NCBI GenBank assembly: GCA_030681035.1 | Contig: JAUXUI010000110.1 | Coordinates: 1 to 64,000, forward strand | Source: Lysobacteraceae bacterium | Lineage (GTDB): Bacteria > Pseudomonadota > Gammaproteobacteria > Xanthomonadales > Xanthomonadaceae | Length of the DNA: 64,000 nt | Direction: 5' to 3' | Shown: positions 8,610-17,922 of the stretch, piece by piece | Numbering within the stretch: the stretch's first letter is position 1 | Layout: each line of letters opens with the position of its first letter | Program-made: the position numbers and the translations under genes | Notes under the pieces: model-generated | What the model saw: the letters and a program-made list of their open reading frames with translations, nothing else | What the model was told of the DNA's origin: nothing | Databases searched by the model: none

Positions 8610-9488
8610 ATGTCCGTGTTAGTCAACAAAAATACCCAGGTCATTGTCCAGGGCTTCACCGGTCAGCAAGGCACCTTCCACGCCGAGCAGATGCTCGATT
8701 ACGGTACCAGGGTGATGGGCGGCGTGACCCCCGGCAAGGGCGGCAGCGTGCATATCGGTTTGCCGGTATTCAACACCGTGCAAGATGCAGTCAACGAAAC
8801 CGGTGCCGATGCATCGGTGATCTACGTGCCACCGCCGTTTGCGGCTGATGCCATTCTTGAAGCCGCCGATGCCGGCATCCGCGTGATCGTATGCATCACC
8901 GAGGGCATCCCGGTGCTCGACATGCTGCGCGTAAAGCATGTGCTGGCGCAGTACGAGGACACCTGGTTGATCGGCCCGAACTGTCCCGGCATCATCACCC
9001 CCGGCGAGTGCAAGATCGGCATCATGCCCGGCCACATCCACAAGCCGGGCAAGATCGGCATCGTCAGCCGTTCCGGCACGCTGACGTATGAAGCAGTCAA
9101 GCAGACCACCGACGTCGGCCTGGGGCAGAGCACCTGCATCGGTATCGGTGGTGATCCGATCCAGGGCATGAACTTCATCGACTGCCTGCAACTGTTCCAG
9201 AACGACCCGCAGACCGAGGGCATCATCATGGTCGGCGAGATCGGCGGCAGTGCCGAGGAAGAAGCGGCCGAGTTCATCGCCGAAAACGTGACCAAGCCGG
9301 TGGTCGGCTTCATTGCGGGCGCCTCGGCGCCGGCCGGCAAGCGCATGGGCCATGCCGGTGCGATTGCGTCGGGCGGCAAGGGCACTGCGGCGGGCAAGTT
9401 CGAGGCGCTGGAGAAGGCTGGCGTCACTACCGTGCGTTCGCCGGCCGATCTGGGCCGTGCGATTGCCGAGCGGATGAAGGCGCGCTGA
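8610..9488 (+). CDS. sucD: Succinyl-CoA synthetase, alpha subunit
   Basis: A 292-residue alpha subunit. The N-terminal CoA-binding Rossmann domain carries [14 protein letters not shown] and GGVTPGKGG; the transiently phosphorylated histidine is H248 in [10 protein letters not shown]. The start at 8610 is preceded by AAGGAT; the upstream in-frame start at 8565 gives 15 residues unlike any SucD N-terminus. It works with SucC, encoded immediately upstream. The gene ends at 9488 and is followed by a repeat-filled gap with no further TCA genes. Confidence 0.97.
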   Translation: MSVLVNKNTQVIVQGFTGQQGTFHAEQMLDYGTRVMGGVTPGKGGSVHIGLPVFNTVQDAVNETGADASVIYVPPPFAADAILEAADAGIRVIVCITEGIPVLDMLRVKHVLAQYEDTWLIGPNCPGIITPGECKIGIMPGHIHKPGKIGIVSRSGTLTYEAVKQTTDVGLGQSTCIGIGGDPIQGMNFIDCLQLFQNDPQTEGIIMVGEIGGSAEEEAAEFIAENVTKPVVGFIAGASAPAGKRMGHAGAIASGGKGTAAGKFEALEKAGVTTVRSPADLGRAIAERMKAR

Positions 9489-9785
9489 TTTCGTTCTATC
9501 CGGCGCCTACGGACGTATCGGTGGGCCGTGGCTCCAGTGCCAGGCTGCTGGCAGGTCGCCCACAGGGTGGGCTCCTACAAAAGCGCGGTCGCACACTGCG
9601 CGGTCGCATACTGCGTGGTCGCATACTGCGCGGTCGCATACTGCGCGGTCGCACACTGCGCGGTCGCACACTGTAGGAGCCCACCCTGTGGGCGACCAAG
9701 CGAAGCGAAGAGCCGCTCTCGTCGTCTGAGCAGTCAAGCCGACAGGCCACCGGGCGCCCGATTTTTGCTACTGATGGCGATAACC
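9489..9785. repeat. Inverted REP pair enclosing six 15-bp tandem repeats
   Basis: A REP-like palindrome in minus orientation at about 9554-9580 and one in plus orientation at 9672-9699 flank a perfectly phased 15-bp array (GGTCGCAYACTGCGY) starting at 9587, 9602, 9617, 9632, 9647 and 9662. The array unit begins with GGTCGC, which is also the end of the REP, so the array may have grown from the REP by slippage. No gene is supported between sucD and nadE. Confidence 0.85.
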
Positions 9786-11420
9786 ATGTCGAAACTTCGC
9801 GTCGCGCTGGCTCAATGTGCATTTCGTGTCGGTGACATCGCCGGCAATGCGCGGCTGATTGCCGATGGCATTGCCCATGCCCGCGATGCGCTGGGTGCGG
9901 AGTTGGTGCTGTTTCCCGAGCTGAGCCTGTGCGGCTATCCGCCCGAAGACCTGTTGCTGCGACCGAGCTTTCTCGTGGCCTGTGAGGCGGCTCTGGCTGA
10001 ACTTGCATTGCACACACGGGGCATCGTGGCGCTGGTCGGGCATCCGCTGCGGGCCGACGGCGCGCTGTTCAACGCGTTGAGCGTGCTGCGCGATGGCCGG
10101 ATTGCGGCGAGCTATCGCAAGCAGGTGTTGCCCAATTACGCGGTTTTCGATGAGCGCCGTTATTTTGTTTGTGGTGACACCCCGCAGTTGATCGATGTCG
10201 CTGGGGTGTCGATCGGCCTGCTGATTTGCGAGGATGTGTGGCAAGCCGATCGGGTGCGGGCCAGCGCGCAGCACGGTGCGGCCTTGCTGCTGGTCGCCAA
10301 CGCCTCGCCATTCGAACGCGACAAACATGCCGAACGCGACGCGATGATGCGCCAGCGTGCCAGCGAAACCGGTTGCGCCATCGCCTACCTCAACCGGGTG
10401 GGTGGCCAGGACGAGTTGGTATTCGATGGCAGTTCGCTGCTGATCGATGGCGATGGCACGCTGCATCCACCGGCGCGGGCGTTCGAAACGGCATGGCTGG
10501 CAACCGATTTTGATGGTGAAGCCCGTCGTTTCGGTCCGTGCCTTTGGCCTGCCGAGAGCGAGCGCGATGCTTCGGCGCTGGCCTATCGCGCGATTGTCTG
10601 CGGCCTGCGCGATTACGTGCATCACAACGGATTCAAAGACGTGCTGCTCGGGTTGTCCGGTGGCGTTGATTCGGCGCTGACCCTGGCGCTGGCGGTCGAT
10701 GCGCTGGGCGCGCAGCATGTCACCGCGGTGCGGCTGCCATCGTGCTACACCGCCGATCTGAGCAACGATCTGGCCGCGCAACAGGCGCAGCGCCTGGGCG
10801 TGCGTCTGCATACCTTGCCGATTGCGGTGGCTTTCGACGGCTTTCTCGACATTCTGGCGCCGCTGTTTGCCGATCAGGCACCCGATCAAACCGAAGAAAA
10901 CCTGCAATCGCGCTGCCGCGGCGCGTTGCTGATGGCGCTGGCCAACAAGTTTGGCGGCATGCTGATCACCACCGGCAACAAAAGCGAGTACGCGGTGGGT
11001 TATGCCACCATCTACGGCGACATGTGCGGCGGTTATGCGCCGCTCAAGGACCTCTACAAAACCGAGGTCTATGCGTTGTGCCGTTATCGCAATGCGCAAG
11101 TGGGCGAGGGCGAGGCCGATGTGATTCCGCAGACGGTGATCGAGCGGCCGCCATCGGCCGAGTTGCGCGAGAATCAGACCGATCAAGATTCATTGCCGCC
11201 GTACGCGGTGCTCGATGCCATATTGTGCGCCTGGGTCGATCAGGAACAATCACGCGATGAGATCGTGGCGGCGGGTTTTGAGCGCGAGACGGTAGACCGT
11301 ATTGTGCATCTGGTGGCGATCAGCGAGTGGAAGCGGCGGCAATCGGCGCCGGGGCCGAAAGTGTCGCGGCGGGCATTTGGCCGCGAGCGGCGGTATCCGA
11401 TATCCAACGCCTGGCGATAA
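9786..11420 (+). CDS. nadE: Glutamine-hydrolysing NAD+ synthetase
   Basis: A 544-residue two-domain enzyme that amidates nicotinate adenine dinucleotide to NAD+ using glutamine-derived ammonia and ATP. The N-terminal nitrilase-fold glutaminase has the triad E45 (FPELSLCGYP), K112 (YRKQVLPN) and C148 (LLICEDVW). The C-terminal synthetase has the pyrophosphatase loop LSGGVDSALT near residue 290 and TTGNKSEYAVGYATIYGD. I use the ATG at 9786; the ATG at 9774 is equally in frame and neither has a strong Shine-Dalgarno. The frame extends upstream only through repeat DNA. The gene stands alone, apart from the NAD salvage operon at 29145-33735. Confidence 0.95.
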   Translation: MSKLRVALAQCAFRVGDIAGNARLIADGIAHARDALGAELVLFPELSLCGYPPEDLLLRPSFLVACEAALAELALHTRGIVALVGHPLRADGALFNALSVLRDGRIAASYRKQVLPNYAVFDERRYFVCGDTPQLIDVAGVSIGLLICEDVWQADRVRASAQHGAALLLVANASPFERDKHAERDAMMRQRASETGCAIAYLNRVGGQDELVFDGSSLLIDGDGTLHPPARAFETAWLATDFDGEARRFGPCLWPAESERDASALAYRAIVCGLRDYVHHNGFKDVLLGLSGGVDSALTLALAVDALGAQHVTAVRLPSCYTADLSNDLAAQQAQRLGVRLHTLPIAVAFDGFLDILAPLFADQAPDQTEENLQSRCRGALLMALANKFGGMLITTGNKSEYAVGYATIYGDMCGGYAPLKDLYKTEVYALCRYRNAQVGEGEADVIPQTVIERPPSAELRENQTDQDSLPPYAVLDAILCAWVDQEQSRDEIVAAGFERETVDRIVHLVAISEWKRRQSAPGPKVSRRAFGRERRYPISNAWR

Positions 11421-11507
11421 GGCTTCCAGACAGGCGCGAAGCGGGTATCGCACAAGGATTGCCAACTCGGCACCCTGCATTCACCCGCACGCCGGTACAA
11501 TAGCCCG

Positions 11508-13451
11508 ATGCTCTCTTTACGAAATTTCGCGCTGCGGCGTGGCCCCAACCTGTTGCTGTCCGGTGTCGATGTCACTCTTTACGATGGCTGGCGCGTAGGC
11601 GTAATCGGCCGTAATGGCTGTGGCAAGTCCTCGTTGTTTGCCGCCATCCGTGGCGAGCTCGATGCCGATGTCGGCGGCCTGGATCTGCCGGCCAAGGTGC
11701 GTCTGGCCAGCGTTGCGCAGGAAACGCCGTCATTGCCCGACCCGGCGCTGGACTTTGTCATTGGCGGCGATGCGCCGGTTTTCGCGGCGATCAAGGCCGA
11801 GGCCGATGCCTGCGCCCGCGAGGATTGGGAGGCGGTAGCCGAGGCTCATCATCAGCTTGAGGCGCTCAATGGCTATGATGCCGAGGCGCGTGCCGGGCGC
11901 CTGTTGCATGGTCTTGGCTTTCCGGCAGCGACCCATCGCCGGCCGGTATCCGAGTTTTCCGGTGGTTGGCGGGTACGCTTGAATCTGGCGCGCACGCTGA
12001 TGACGCCCAGTGACATGCTGCTGCTCGATGAGCCAACCAATCACCTCGATCTGGACGCGGTGTTGTGGCTGGAGCAATGGCTGCTCAAGTATCCCGGCAC
12101 CTTGCTGTTGATCTCGCATGATCGCGAGTTTCTCGATGGCATCAGCACCCACACCCTGCATTTGCACGAGGGCCGCGCCAAGCTGTACACCGGCGATTAC
12201 ACCGCGTTTGAGCGGCAGCGGGCCGAGCATCTGCGCCAGCAGCAGATTGCGTTCGAAAAAGAGCAGGCCGAGCGCGAGCACCTGCAGAAGTTCATCGACC
12301 GCTTTCGTGCGCAGGCGACCAAGGCCACCCAGGCGCAGTCGCGGATCAAGCGCCTGGCCAAGCTGGCTGGTACTGAGGCGGTGCGCGCCGAGCGCTCGTT
12401 GCATATCAATTTTCAGGTGCCGGCACGGTTGCCGTTCTCGCTGCTGCGCCTCAACGATGTGGACGCGGGTTATCGTGCCAGCGCTGGCCACGAAGACCCG
12501 GATGAAGAGTTGCCCGATGGCCGCGAAAGTGCTGCCGGCACTGACGCGGTGATATTGCATCAGTTTGGCTTCGGGCTGGAGGCAGGCGACCGGGTGGGCC
12601 TGCTTGGCCCGAACGGCGCCGGCAAATCGACCTTGGTCAAGACCCTGGTCGGTGCGCTGCCGCCCTTGCGCGGTGAGCGCATGATCCACAATGACACCCG
12701 CATCGGCTATTTCGCCCAGCATACGGTCGAAAGCCTGGATGCTGGCCGCAGCCCGATCGATCATCTGCGCGATCTGGCACCGGATGCCTCGACCCAGGAT
12801 ATGCGCAATTTTCTCGGCCGTTGGTATTTCGCCGGTGACCGTGCATTTGAATCGGTTGACGGCTTTTCCGGCGGCGAGCGCGCGCGGCTGGCGCTGGCCT
12901 TGATTGCCTGGCGCAAACCCAATGTGCTGCTGCTTGATGAGCCGACCAACCATCTCGATCTGGACATGCGTGAGGCGCTGGCCGAAGCCTTGTCCGATTT
13001 CGACGGCGCCATTGTGCTGGTGTCGCATGATCGCCATTTGATCGGTCTGGTCTGTGATCGCTATGTCCGGGTTGCCGATGGCAGAGTGGATGCCTTCGAC
13101 GGCGATCTGGACGATTATGCGATCTGGTTGCGCTCGCGCAATAACCGCCCGATGGAGGCTGCCGCAGCCGCTGCAAAGCCAGCAGCCAAGCCGATTGCGC
13201 CAGTGCCAAAGCCGGTCGATGACAAGGCAACACGTCGCCAGCGCAGCCGCTTGCAGCAGCTTGAAGCGCGTTTGGCCGAGATCGATGCCAACAGCGCTGT
13301 ACTCGCAACGCAACTATCGGATTGCGCAATCTACAGCGGCGATGGCATGCAGGCGGCGCAACTTGCACAGCAGCAAAGTGTGCTGGCCAGCGAACGCGAG
13401 ACTTTGGAGGCCGAGTGGCTTGGCCTCTACGATCTACTTGAAGCGGGGTAA
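11508..13451 (+). CDS. yheS: ABC-F family ATPase YheS
   Basis: A 647-residue soluble protein with two ATP-binding cassettes and no membrane segments. Cassette 1: GRNGCGKSS, FSGGWRVRLNLAR, LLLDEPTNHLD. Cassette 2: GPNGAGKST, FSGGERARLALAL, LLLDEPTNHLD. The linker (FERQRAEHLRQQQIAFEKEQ) is the charged helical P-site tRNA interaction motif of ABC-F proteins, and a coiled-coil tail follows residue 560. End-to-end similarity to E. coli YheS (about 637 residues) is strong from memory. ABC-F proteins act on the ribosome in translation or stalling rescue; the exact role of YheS is not settled. Confidence 0.93.
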   Translation: MLSLRNFALRRGPNLLLSGVDVTLYDGWRVGVIGRNGCGKSSLFAAIRGELDADVGGLDLPAKVRLASVAQETPSLPDPALDFVIGGDAPVFAAIKAEADACAREDWEAVAEAHHQLEALNGYDAEARAGRLLHGLGFPAATHRRPVSEFSGGWRVRLNLARTLMTPSDMLLLDEPTNHLDLDAVLWLEQWLLKYPGTLLLISHDREFLDGISTHTLHLHEGRAKLYTGDYTAFERQRAEHLRQQQIAFEKEQAEREHLQKFIDRFRAQATKATQAQSRIKRLAKLAGTEAVRAERSLHINFQVPARLPFSLLRLNDVDAGYRASAGHEDPDEELPDGRESAAGTDAVILHQFGFGLEAGDRVGLLGPNGAGKSTLVKTLVGALPPLRGERMIHNDTRIGYFAQHTVESLDAGRSPIDHLRDLAPDASTQDMRNFLGRWYFAGDRAFESVDGFSGGERARLALALIAWRKPNVLLLDEPTNHLDLDMREALAEALSDFDGAIVLVSHDRHLIGLVCDRYVRVADGRVDAFDGDLDDYAIWLRSRNNRPMEAAAAAAKPAAKPIAPVPKPVDDKATRRQRSRLQQLEARLAEIDANSAVLATQLSDCAIYSGDGMQAAQLAQQQSVLASERETLEAEWLGLYDLLEAG

Positions 13452-13550
13452 AGTGGTCGTGTGCCTTGCACTTGTACCGGCGCTGCCTTGAACGGGCTGC
13501 GCTTGGGCCCCATTGTCTTACCGCCTTTGTTGATAACGAATAATCGAGCC

Positions 13551-13892
13551 ATGCCTATCTATGCCTTTGCCTGTAACACGTGTGGCCACACCTTTGAGCG
13601 CTTGCAAAAATTGTCGGATGCTGACCCCGTGAATTGCCCCGCCTGTGCCGCACTGACGGTACAGCGACAACTGACTGCGCCGCAGTTTCGTTTGTCCGGT
13701 AGCGGCTGGTACGAAACCGATTTCAAGAAAGATGGCGAGACCAAGCGCAACTTGGTGGACAAGAGCGAAGGTGTGGTGGCCGCTGACGCACCGACGCAGG
13801 GCAAGAGCGACGCCAAGGTGGCCAGCCCTGATGCCGCGCCGGCGGCAAAAGCCGAGTCAAAGCCAAGTCCGAGTAGCAGCGACGGTGCCTGA
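13551..13892 (+). CDS. FmdB-type zinc ribbon protein
   Basis: A 113-residue protein beginning MPIYAFAC, the signature start of the FmdB/CxxC regulatory-protein family. Two cysteine pairs, C8/C11 and C29/C32, form the zinc ribbon. The tail after residue 75 is low-complexity, rich in A, S, K and P. The family often sits beside aspartyl-tRNA synthetase or formamidase genes and its biochemical role is unknown. The start at 13551 is chosen because upstream codons give no homologous sequence. Confidence 0.85.
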   Translation: MPIYAFACNTCGHTFERLQKLSDADPVNCPACAALTVQRQLTAPQFRLSGSGWYETDFKKDGETKRNLVDKSEGVVAADAPTQGKSDAKVASPDAAPAAKAESKPSPSSSDGA

Positions 13893-14398
13893 GGTAGGGC
13901 TGGGTGATGTCACGCCATTGAGGACGTTCTGGCCAAGCGCATCCGTGTCATTGCGAGCGCAGCGAAGCAATCCAGCGTTTTGATTCTCCAAGCATTTCTG
14001 GATTGCCCTAAAGGACTCCGATCCGCTATGGCCTGAAGGCCATGCGGAATCGTATGCCACGTCGCTCCGCTCCTCGCAATGACAGCTTGTTCAGAGCATC
14101 CTTAACGATGGTTTAATGCGAGCCATCGTAGGATCTGCGGGCGGGGCGTGGTTCCCGCAGTGCGCGGCATGCGATACGACTCACAGGTATTCGGGGCTTC
14201 ATTTGGGGTCCAGGCTCGGTGATTTCTCCTTTCATCCGGGTTTGGACCCGCATTTTTTGCGACGCCTCGGCATCTGCGCATCTTTTTCCGTGCTCATTTC
14301 CTACTGGTTTACCAGCGATCATGCCTATCGGTACTGTTGCGCAGGCGATGGCTCGGGTAAAGTCACCCGTTGTTCAATGCAGGGTGATGGTGACACGC
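13893..14398. repeat. Intergenic region with a 139-bp hairpin element
   Basis: 13946-14084 is bounded by inverted repeats: TGTCATTGCGAG at the left and its complement CTCGCAATGACA at the right, with GCGAAGCAATCCAG and CTGGATTGCC inside. This TCATTGCGAG family of short elements is widespread in proteobacteria. Outside it lie degenerate arms: GAGGACGTTCTGGCCAAG at 13920-13937 and TTGTTCAGAGCATCCTTA at about 14087-14104, shared with elements at 17803-17915 and 48286-48393. I see nothing convincing in 14105-14398 apart from the upstream sequence of the next gene. Confidence 0.7.
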
Positions 14399-14872
14399 AT
14401 GAAATCGACATTTTATTCAGGGATTTTAGTAGTGCTGTTTTGTTTGACTGGGGTGTCGGTGGCCCAGTCGGAAACCATAGACAATCAAACAATCAACAAG
14501 GTTGATTTTTCCGCACAACGCCAGCGCATCGAACAAGCGATCAGCAAGGGTGTGCGTTACGCCGAGTTGTCAAAACCGGATCGTGCCAATGTGCTGCAAG
14601 CGCTTGATCGAATTGGCGTGAAACTGGCAGGCGTTACTGATGCCGCGCAATTGCCGGCTGATCAATTGGAATCCATCAAGGCAGATCAGTCATACGTCAA
14701 TGAGGCGCTTGCCGAGGCCGAGCGCATGAGCACCCTGCGCTGCGAAAACAGAGGTGCGTTGGGCTCGAATATCCGCTCACGACACTGTGAAACGGCGGGG
14801 GCATTACGTAGGCGCCTGCGTGAGGAAAGTTCTACGGGCCTTACCCGGCTGGATGTGCTGCGCACACAGTGA
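14399..14872 (+). CDS. Secreted hypothetical protein upstream of a two-component system
   Basis: A 157-residue protein I do not recognise. Residues 1-24 are a signal peptide (basic MKSTF, hydrophobic GILVVLFCLTG, then VAQSE). The mature part is helical and charged (QRQRIEQAISKG, ALDRIGVKLAG, two cysteines at CENRG and RHCET). The start is the ATG at 14399; the frame extends to 14219 but without coding character. It lies 60 bp upstream of an OmpR-type response regulator on the same strand, so it may be part of that operon as a target or periplasmic accessory (inference). Confidence 0.6.
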   Translation: MKSTFYSGILVVLFCLTGVSVAQSETIDNQTINKVDFSAQRQRIEQAISKGVRYAELSKPDRANVLQALDRIGVKLAGVTDAAQLPADQLESIKADQSYVNEALAEAERMSTLRCENRGALGSNIRSRHCETAGALRRRLREESSTGLTRLDVLRTQ

Positions 14873-14932
14873 GCGCAACGATTTGCATGTTGTCGGACGC
14901 AACGCGATACCCGCTTTAGGAGTGAAGCGCAG

Positions 14933-15619
14933 ATGCGAATTTTGGTGGTTGAAGACAATCGCGACATCGCAGCAAATCTTGGCGACTACCTTGAGGAACG
15001 CGGACACACCGTCGATTTTGCCGCCGATGGGATCACCGGCTTGCATCTGGCGGTCAGCCATCCTTTCGATGCGATTGTGCTGGACTTGAATCTGCCGGGC
15101 ATGGACGGCCTTGAGGTTTGTCGCAAGCTGCGCCAGGAGGCACACAAACAAACGCCGGTGTTGATGCTCACCGCCCGCGATTCACTGGATCAGAAACTGT
15201 CGGGTTTTGAATCCGGCGCGGATGACTATCTGATCAAACCGTTTGCCTTGCAGGAGGTGGAAGCCCGCCTTGCCGTGCTGGTGCGGCGTGGACGCAGGGC
15301 ACAGCCGCGAGTGCTGCAGGTCGCGGATCTGGAGTTCAATCTCGATACGCTGGAAGCCAAGCGTCAGGGCAAAACGGTACCGCTCAATCCGACAGGGCTG
15401 AAGATTCTGCAATCGCTGATGGAAGCGTCGCCCTCGGTGGTTACCCGACAGGAGTTGGAAACCTGCGTCTGGGGCGAAGAGTTACCCGACTCGGACAGCT
15501 TGCGCGTACACATCCACGGCCTGCGCGCTGTGGTGGACAAGCCTTTTGACAAGCCACTGATCCATACCCGTCACGGTATTGGTTACCGGATCGCTGATCC
15601 CGATGCAGTATCGGCGTAG
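14933..15619 (+). CDS. OmpR/PhoB-family response regulator
   Basis: A 228-residue regulator. The receiver domain has D8, phospho-acceptor D51 (VLDLNLPGMDG) and K102 (YLIKPF). The winged-helix DNA-binding domain covers about 128-225 and ends with the typical VHIHGLRAVVDKPF and HTRHGIGYRI. The gene overlaps the following sensor kinase by 17 bp, so the two are translationally coupled. The signal is unknown; a PhoP/QseB-like regulator is the closest description. An AGGAG lies just upstream of the ATG. Confidence 0.9.
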   Translation: MRILVVEDNRDIAANLGDYLEERGHTVDFAADGITGLHLAVSHPFDAIVLDLNLPGMDGLEVCRKLRQEAHKQTPVLMLTARDSLDQKLSGFESGADDYLIKPFALQEVEARLAVLVRRGRRAQPRVLQVADLEFNLDTLEAKRQGKTVPLNPTGLKILQSLMEASPSVVTRQELETCVWGEELPDSDSLRVHIHGLRAVVDKPFDKPLIHTRHGIGYRIADPDAVSA

Positions 15620-16901
15620 GCTGCGTAGCCGCATCATCCTGAGTTTCGCACTGCTCGGGACCGGGCTTACCGCGTCGTTTGCCTTGGCGACGGTCTTTTT
15701 GCGCGCGCATCTCGAAAACCAGCTCATCGGCGAGGCGCTGGAAAAGAATCTGGAGGGTTACGCCAGTTCGTTTTATCGCTCTCCGGACATCGAAGGCGTG
15801 CCCTTCGAGCAGATCGAAGGGCGGGTGTTCAGCAAGCGCCGTTTCGGCAATGTGCCGCTGGAATGGCGCGACCTCGATAGCGGCGTGCACGACCTGATCG
15901 AGCGCGATGAAATCGGCAAGCTGGTGGTGTACAAGCTGGCGGTGCGCAAGGATGCCGATTACTGGTTTTTTCTGAAGTACGACACCAGCCAGACCAAACG
16001 CAGCCAGCAACAACTCGTTTATGCCTTGGTCGGCGCGGTGCTGGTGTTTTCATTGTTCTCCTTGCTGCTGGGCTATTGGTCTTCGCGACGGGTGATCCGA
16101 CCGGTCGCCGAATTGGCGCGCAGGGTGCGTGCCTTCCGTGGCAGCGACAAGCCCGAGCCGCTGGCGCAGTGGTTTGCCAATGACGAGGTCGGCGAATTGG
16201 CCGCAGCGCTGGATGATTACGCCGCTCAGCTTACCCAGGTGGTGCGCCGTGATCGCGAGTTCAACGCCGATGTCAGCCACGAATTGCGCACGCCGTTGGC
16301 AGTCATTCGTGGCGCCACCGAATTGTTGATGGTCAGCCCGCAACTTAGCGACAAGATGTGCCAGCGCTTGCAACGGATCGAACGAGCCGAGCAACAATGC
16401 ACCCACCTTATCAGTGCGCTGCTGATGTTGTCGCGCAACGAGCGCGGCAGCGGTCACACCGATGTGCGTAAATTGGCGGAAGTGCTGGTCGATGCCAATC
16501 GCTTGCAGATGCAGGGCAAGCCGGTCGAGTTGCGGGTTGTTGGCGATGAGGGCCACATCATCAACGTGCCGGAGGCGGTGTTGTCGGTGGCCCTGGGCAA
16601 TTTGCTGGGCAACGCCTGCAAGTACACGGCGCAAGGCGAAGTGGTGGTTCGTGTCGAGCCGGGCAGGGTGCTGATCGAAGACACCGGGCCCGGGCTCAGC
16701 GCAGAAGACGCCGCCAACTTGTTTGAGCGGGGCTATCGTGGCACCAGCGCCGGCGCAAGCAAAGGTGCTGGCATTGGCCTGTCGATTGTGCGGCGGCTGT
16801 GCGATTTGTATCAGTGGCAAGTGCGTGTTGAGCCGCGCAGCGACCGCATCGGTGCGGTGGCGATTCTGGATTTCAACACCGCCAACCCCACGATCCCGTG
16901 A
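15603..16901 (+). CDS. Sensor histidine kinase
   Basis: A 432-residue kinase paired with the regulator just upstream. One membrane segment is near residues 10-30 and another near 140-162; the periplasmic domain between them is about 110 residues. HAMP follows (SSRRVIRPVAELARRVRAF). HisKA carries H226 in VSHELRTPLAVIRG. HATPase shows NLLGNACKYT, EDTGPGL and GAGIGLSIV. The ATG at 15603 lies within the end of the regulator gene. The periplasmic part does not match a ligand-binding family I know. Confidence 0.9.
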   Translation: MQYRRRLRSRIILSFALLGTGLTASFALATVFLRAHLENQLIGEALEKNLEGYASSFYRSPDIEGVPFEQIEGRVFSKRRFGNVPLEWRDLDSGVHDLIERDEIGKLVVYKLAVRKDADYWFFLKYDTSQTKRSQQQLVYALVGAVLVFSLFSLLLGYWSSRRVIRPVAELARRVRAFRGSDKPEPLAQWFANDEVGELAAALDDYAAQLTQVVRRDREFNADVSHELRTPLAVIRGATELLMVSPQLSDKMCQRLQRIERAEQQCTHLISALLMLSRNERGSGHTDVRKLAEVLVDANRLQMQGKPVELRVVGDEGHIINVPEAVLSVALGNLLGNACKYTAQGEVVVRVEPGRVLIEDTGPGLSAEDAANLFERGYRGTSAGASKGAGIGLSIVRRLCDLYQWQVRVEPRSDRIGAVAILDFNTANPTIP

Positions 16902-16917
16902 CGACGCGTCTGGTTCT

Positions 16918-17102
16918 GCGTGTGAGTGGATAATCCTGACTCAGACTGCAATGACACTTCCTCAAGCCACGTCATTCCCGCGGAAGCGGGAATCCAGAGC
17001 TTTCCAACCGCTCCGCAACCCGGGGTTGCTGGATTCCCGCCTTCGCGGGAATGACGAAATTTGGAGGTCTGGGTTTTGAGGAGGTGCCAGTGGACTCAGA
17101 CC
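16918..17102. mobile_element. Composite hairpin element, family 1 copy A
   Basis: Outer arms are imperfect inverted repeats: CAATGACACTTCCTCAA on the left matches the complement of TTTGAGGAGGTGCCAGTG on the right. Inside lie two ATTCCCGC...GCGGGAAT hairpins (16974-16992 and 17033-17053). Copies B (26021-26216) and C (49766-49926) share the arms. There is no coding capacity. It sits between the convergent sensor kinase and HlyIII-type genes. Confidence 0.6.
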
Positions 17103-17758
17103 GCTACCTGCGAATACACCGCAACGAAATGACAACTGCTGCCGGCGAGCACAAACAGGTGCCAGATTGCATGTGCGTACGGGATGCGCCGGCTGCTGTA
17201 GAACACGGTGCCGACCGTGTATGCCAGGCCGCCTGCGAATAGCCAGCTCAGGCTTGCGGTTGATAGCGCACGCATCATTGGTGCCGCCGCCAGCACTGCA
17301 ATCCAGCCCATGCCCAGATAAAGCAGGGTGGATGTGCGTTCAAAACGACCGGTATAAAACAGCTTGAACACCACCCCAGCCACGGCCAGCGTCCAGATCA
17401 ACGCAAACAGGCTCCAGCCCCAGGGGCCGCGCAGCGATACCAGCATGAACGGGGTATAGGTGGCGGCAATCAGCACATAAATAGCCGCGTGATCGAGAAT
17501 CTTCAGCCGCCGTTTGATCGTGGGCTGCGTGCTGGCATGGTAGGCCGTGGACGCGCTGTACAGCAGCACCAGTGCGGCGCTGAACACGATCGCGCTGGCC
17601 AGTTGCCAGCCATCACCACGCACGGTGGCAAGGACGACCAGCACCAGCCCGGCCGTAAGGCTGGCTGCGGCACCCAAGCCATGGGTGAGGGCATTAGCGA
17701 TTTCTTCGCGTGACAGGCTGGCGCTACGCATGCGGTGGTTCCGGTGACCAATGCGCAT
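17096..17758 (-). CDS. Hemolysin III (HlyIII/PAQR) family membrane protein
   Basis: A 220-residue integral membrane protein of the HlyIII/YqfA family, with about seven hydrophobic helices. Family markers are EEIANALTHGLGAAAS near the start, STAYHAS in the second segment, LDHAAIYVLIAATYTPF in the third, and the C-terminal YAHAIWHLFVLAGSSCHF. The histidines and acids in these positions form the presumed metal site of the PAQR superfamily. Function in bacteria is unclear. The start at 17758 is a choice; ATG at 17731 is also plausible. The stop lies at the edge of a repeat element. Confidence 0.85.
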   Translation of the reverse strand: MRIGHRNHRMRSASLSREEIANALTHGLGAAASLTAGLVLVVLATVRGDGWQLASAIVFSAALVLLYSASTAYHASTQPTIKRRLKILDHAAIYVLIAATYTPFMLVSLRGPWGWSLFALIWTLAVAGVVFKLFYTGRFERTSTLLYLGMGWIAVLAAAPMMRALSTASLSWLFAGGLAYTVGTVFYSSRRIPYAHAIWHLFVLAGSSCHFVAVYSQVAV

Positions 17759-17802
17759 ACCGTGCCGGGTTTTTTTGCACGGTGCAAGTTGGGAAAGCTC
17801 TG

Positions 17803-17915
17803 GGAAAGCTCCGAACAAGTCGTTACCCCGACGAAAGCCGGGGTCCAGGTTGTTGATTAAAATGGATTCCCGCTTTCGCGGGAATGACGAAAACCCACTT
17901 GCTCAGAGCATCCTT
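17803..17915. mobile_element. Composite hairpin element, family 2
   Basis: A left arm, GCTCCGAACAAGTCGTTACC, and a right arm, ACTTGCTCAGAGCATCCTTA, are roughly inverted. Two hairpins lie inside: CCCCGACGAAAGCCGGGG near 17826 and GATTCCCGC...GCGGGAATG near 17866-17886. The arms recur around the elements at 13916-14106 and 48286-48393. It separates the HlyIII-type gene from the end of the E2 gene. Confidence 0.5.
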
Positions 17916-17922
17916 AGTGCGC

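Noticed and set aside
11730-13313. 527-codon open frame opposite the ABC-F gene
   Set aside because: The opposite strand encodes two complete ATP-binding cassettes; this frame has no domains.
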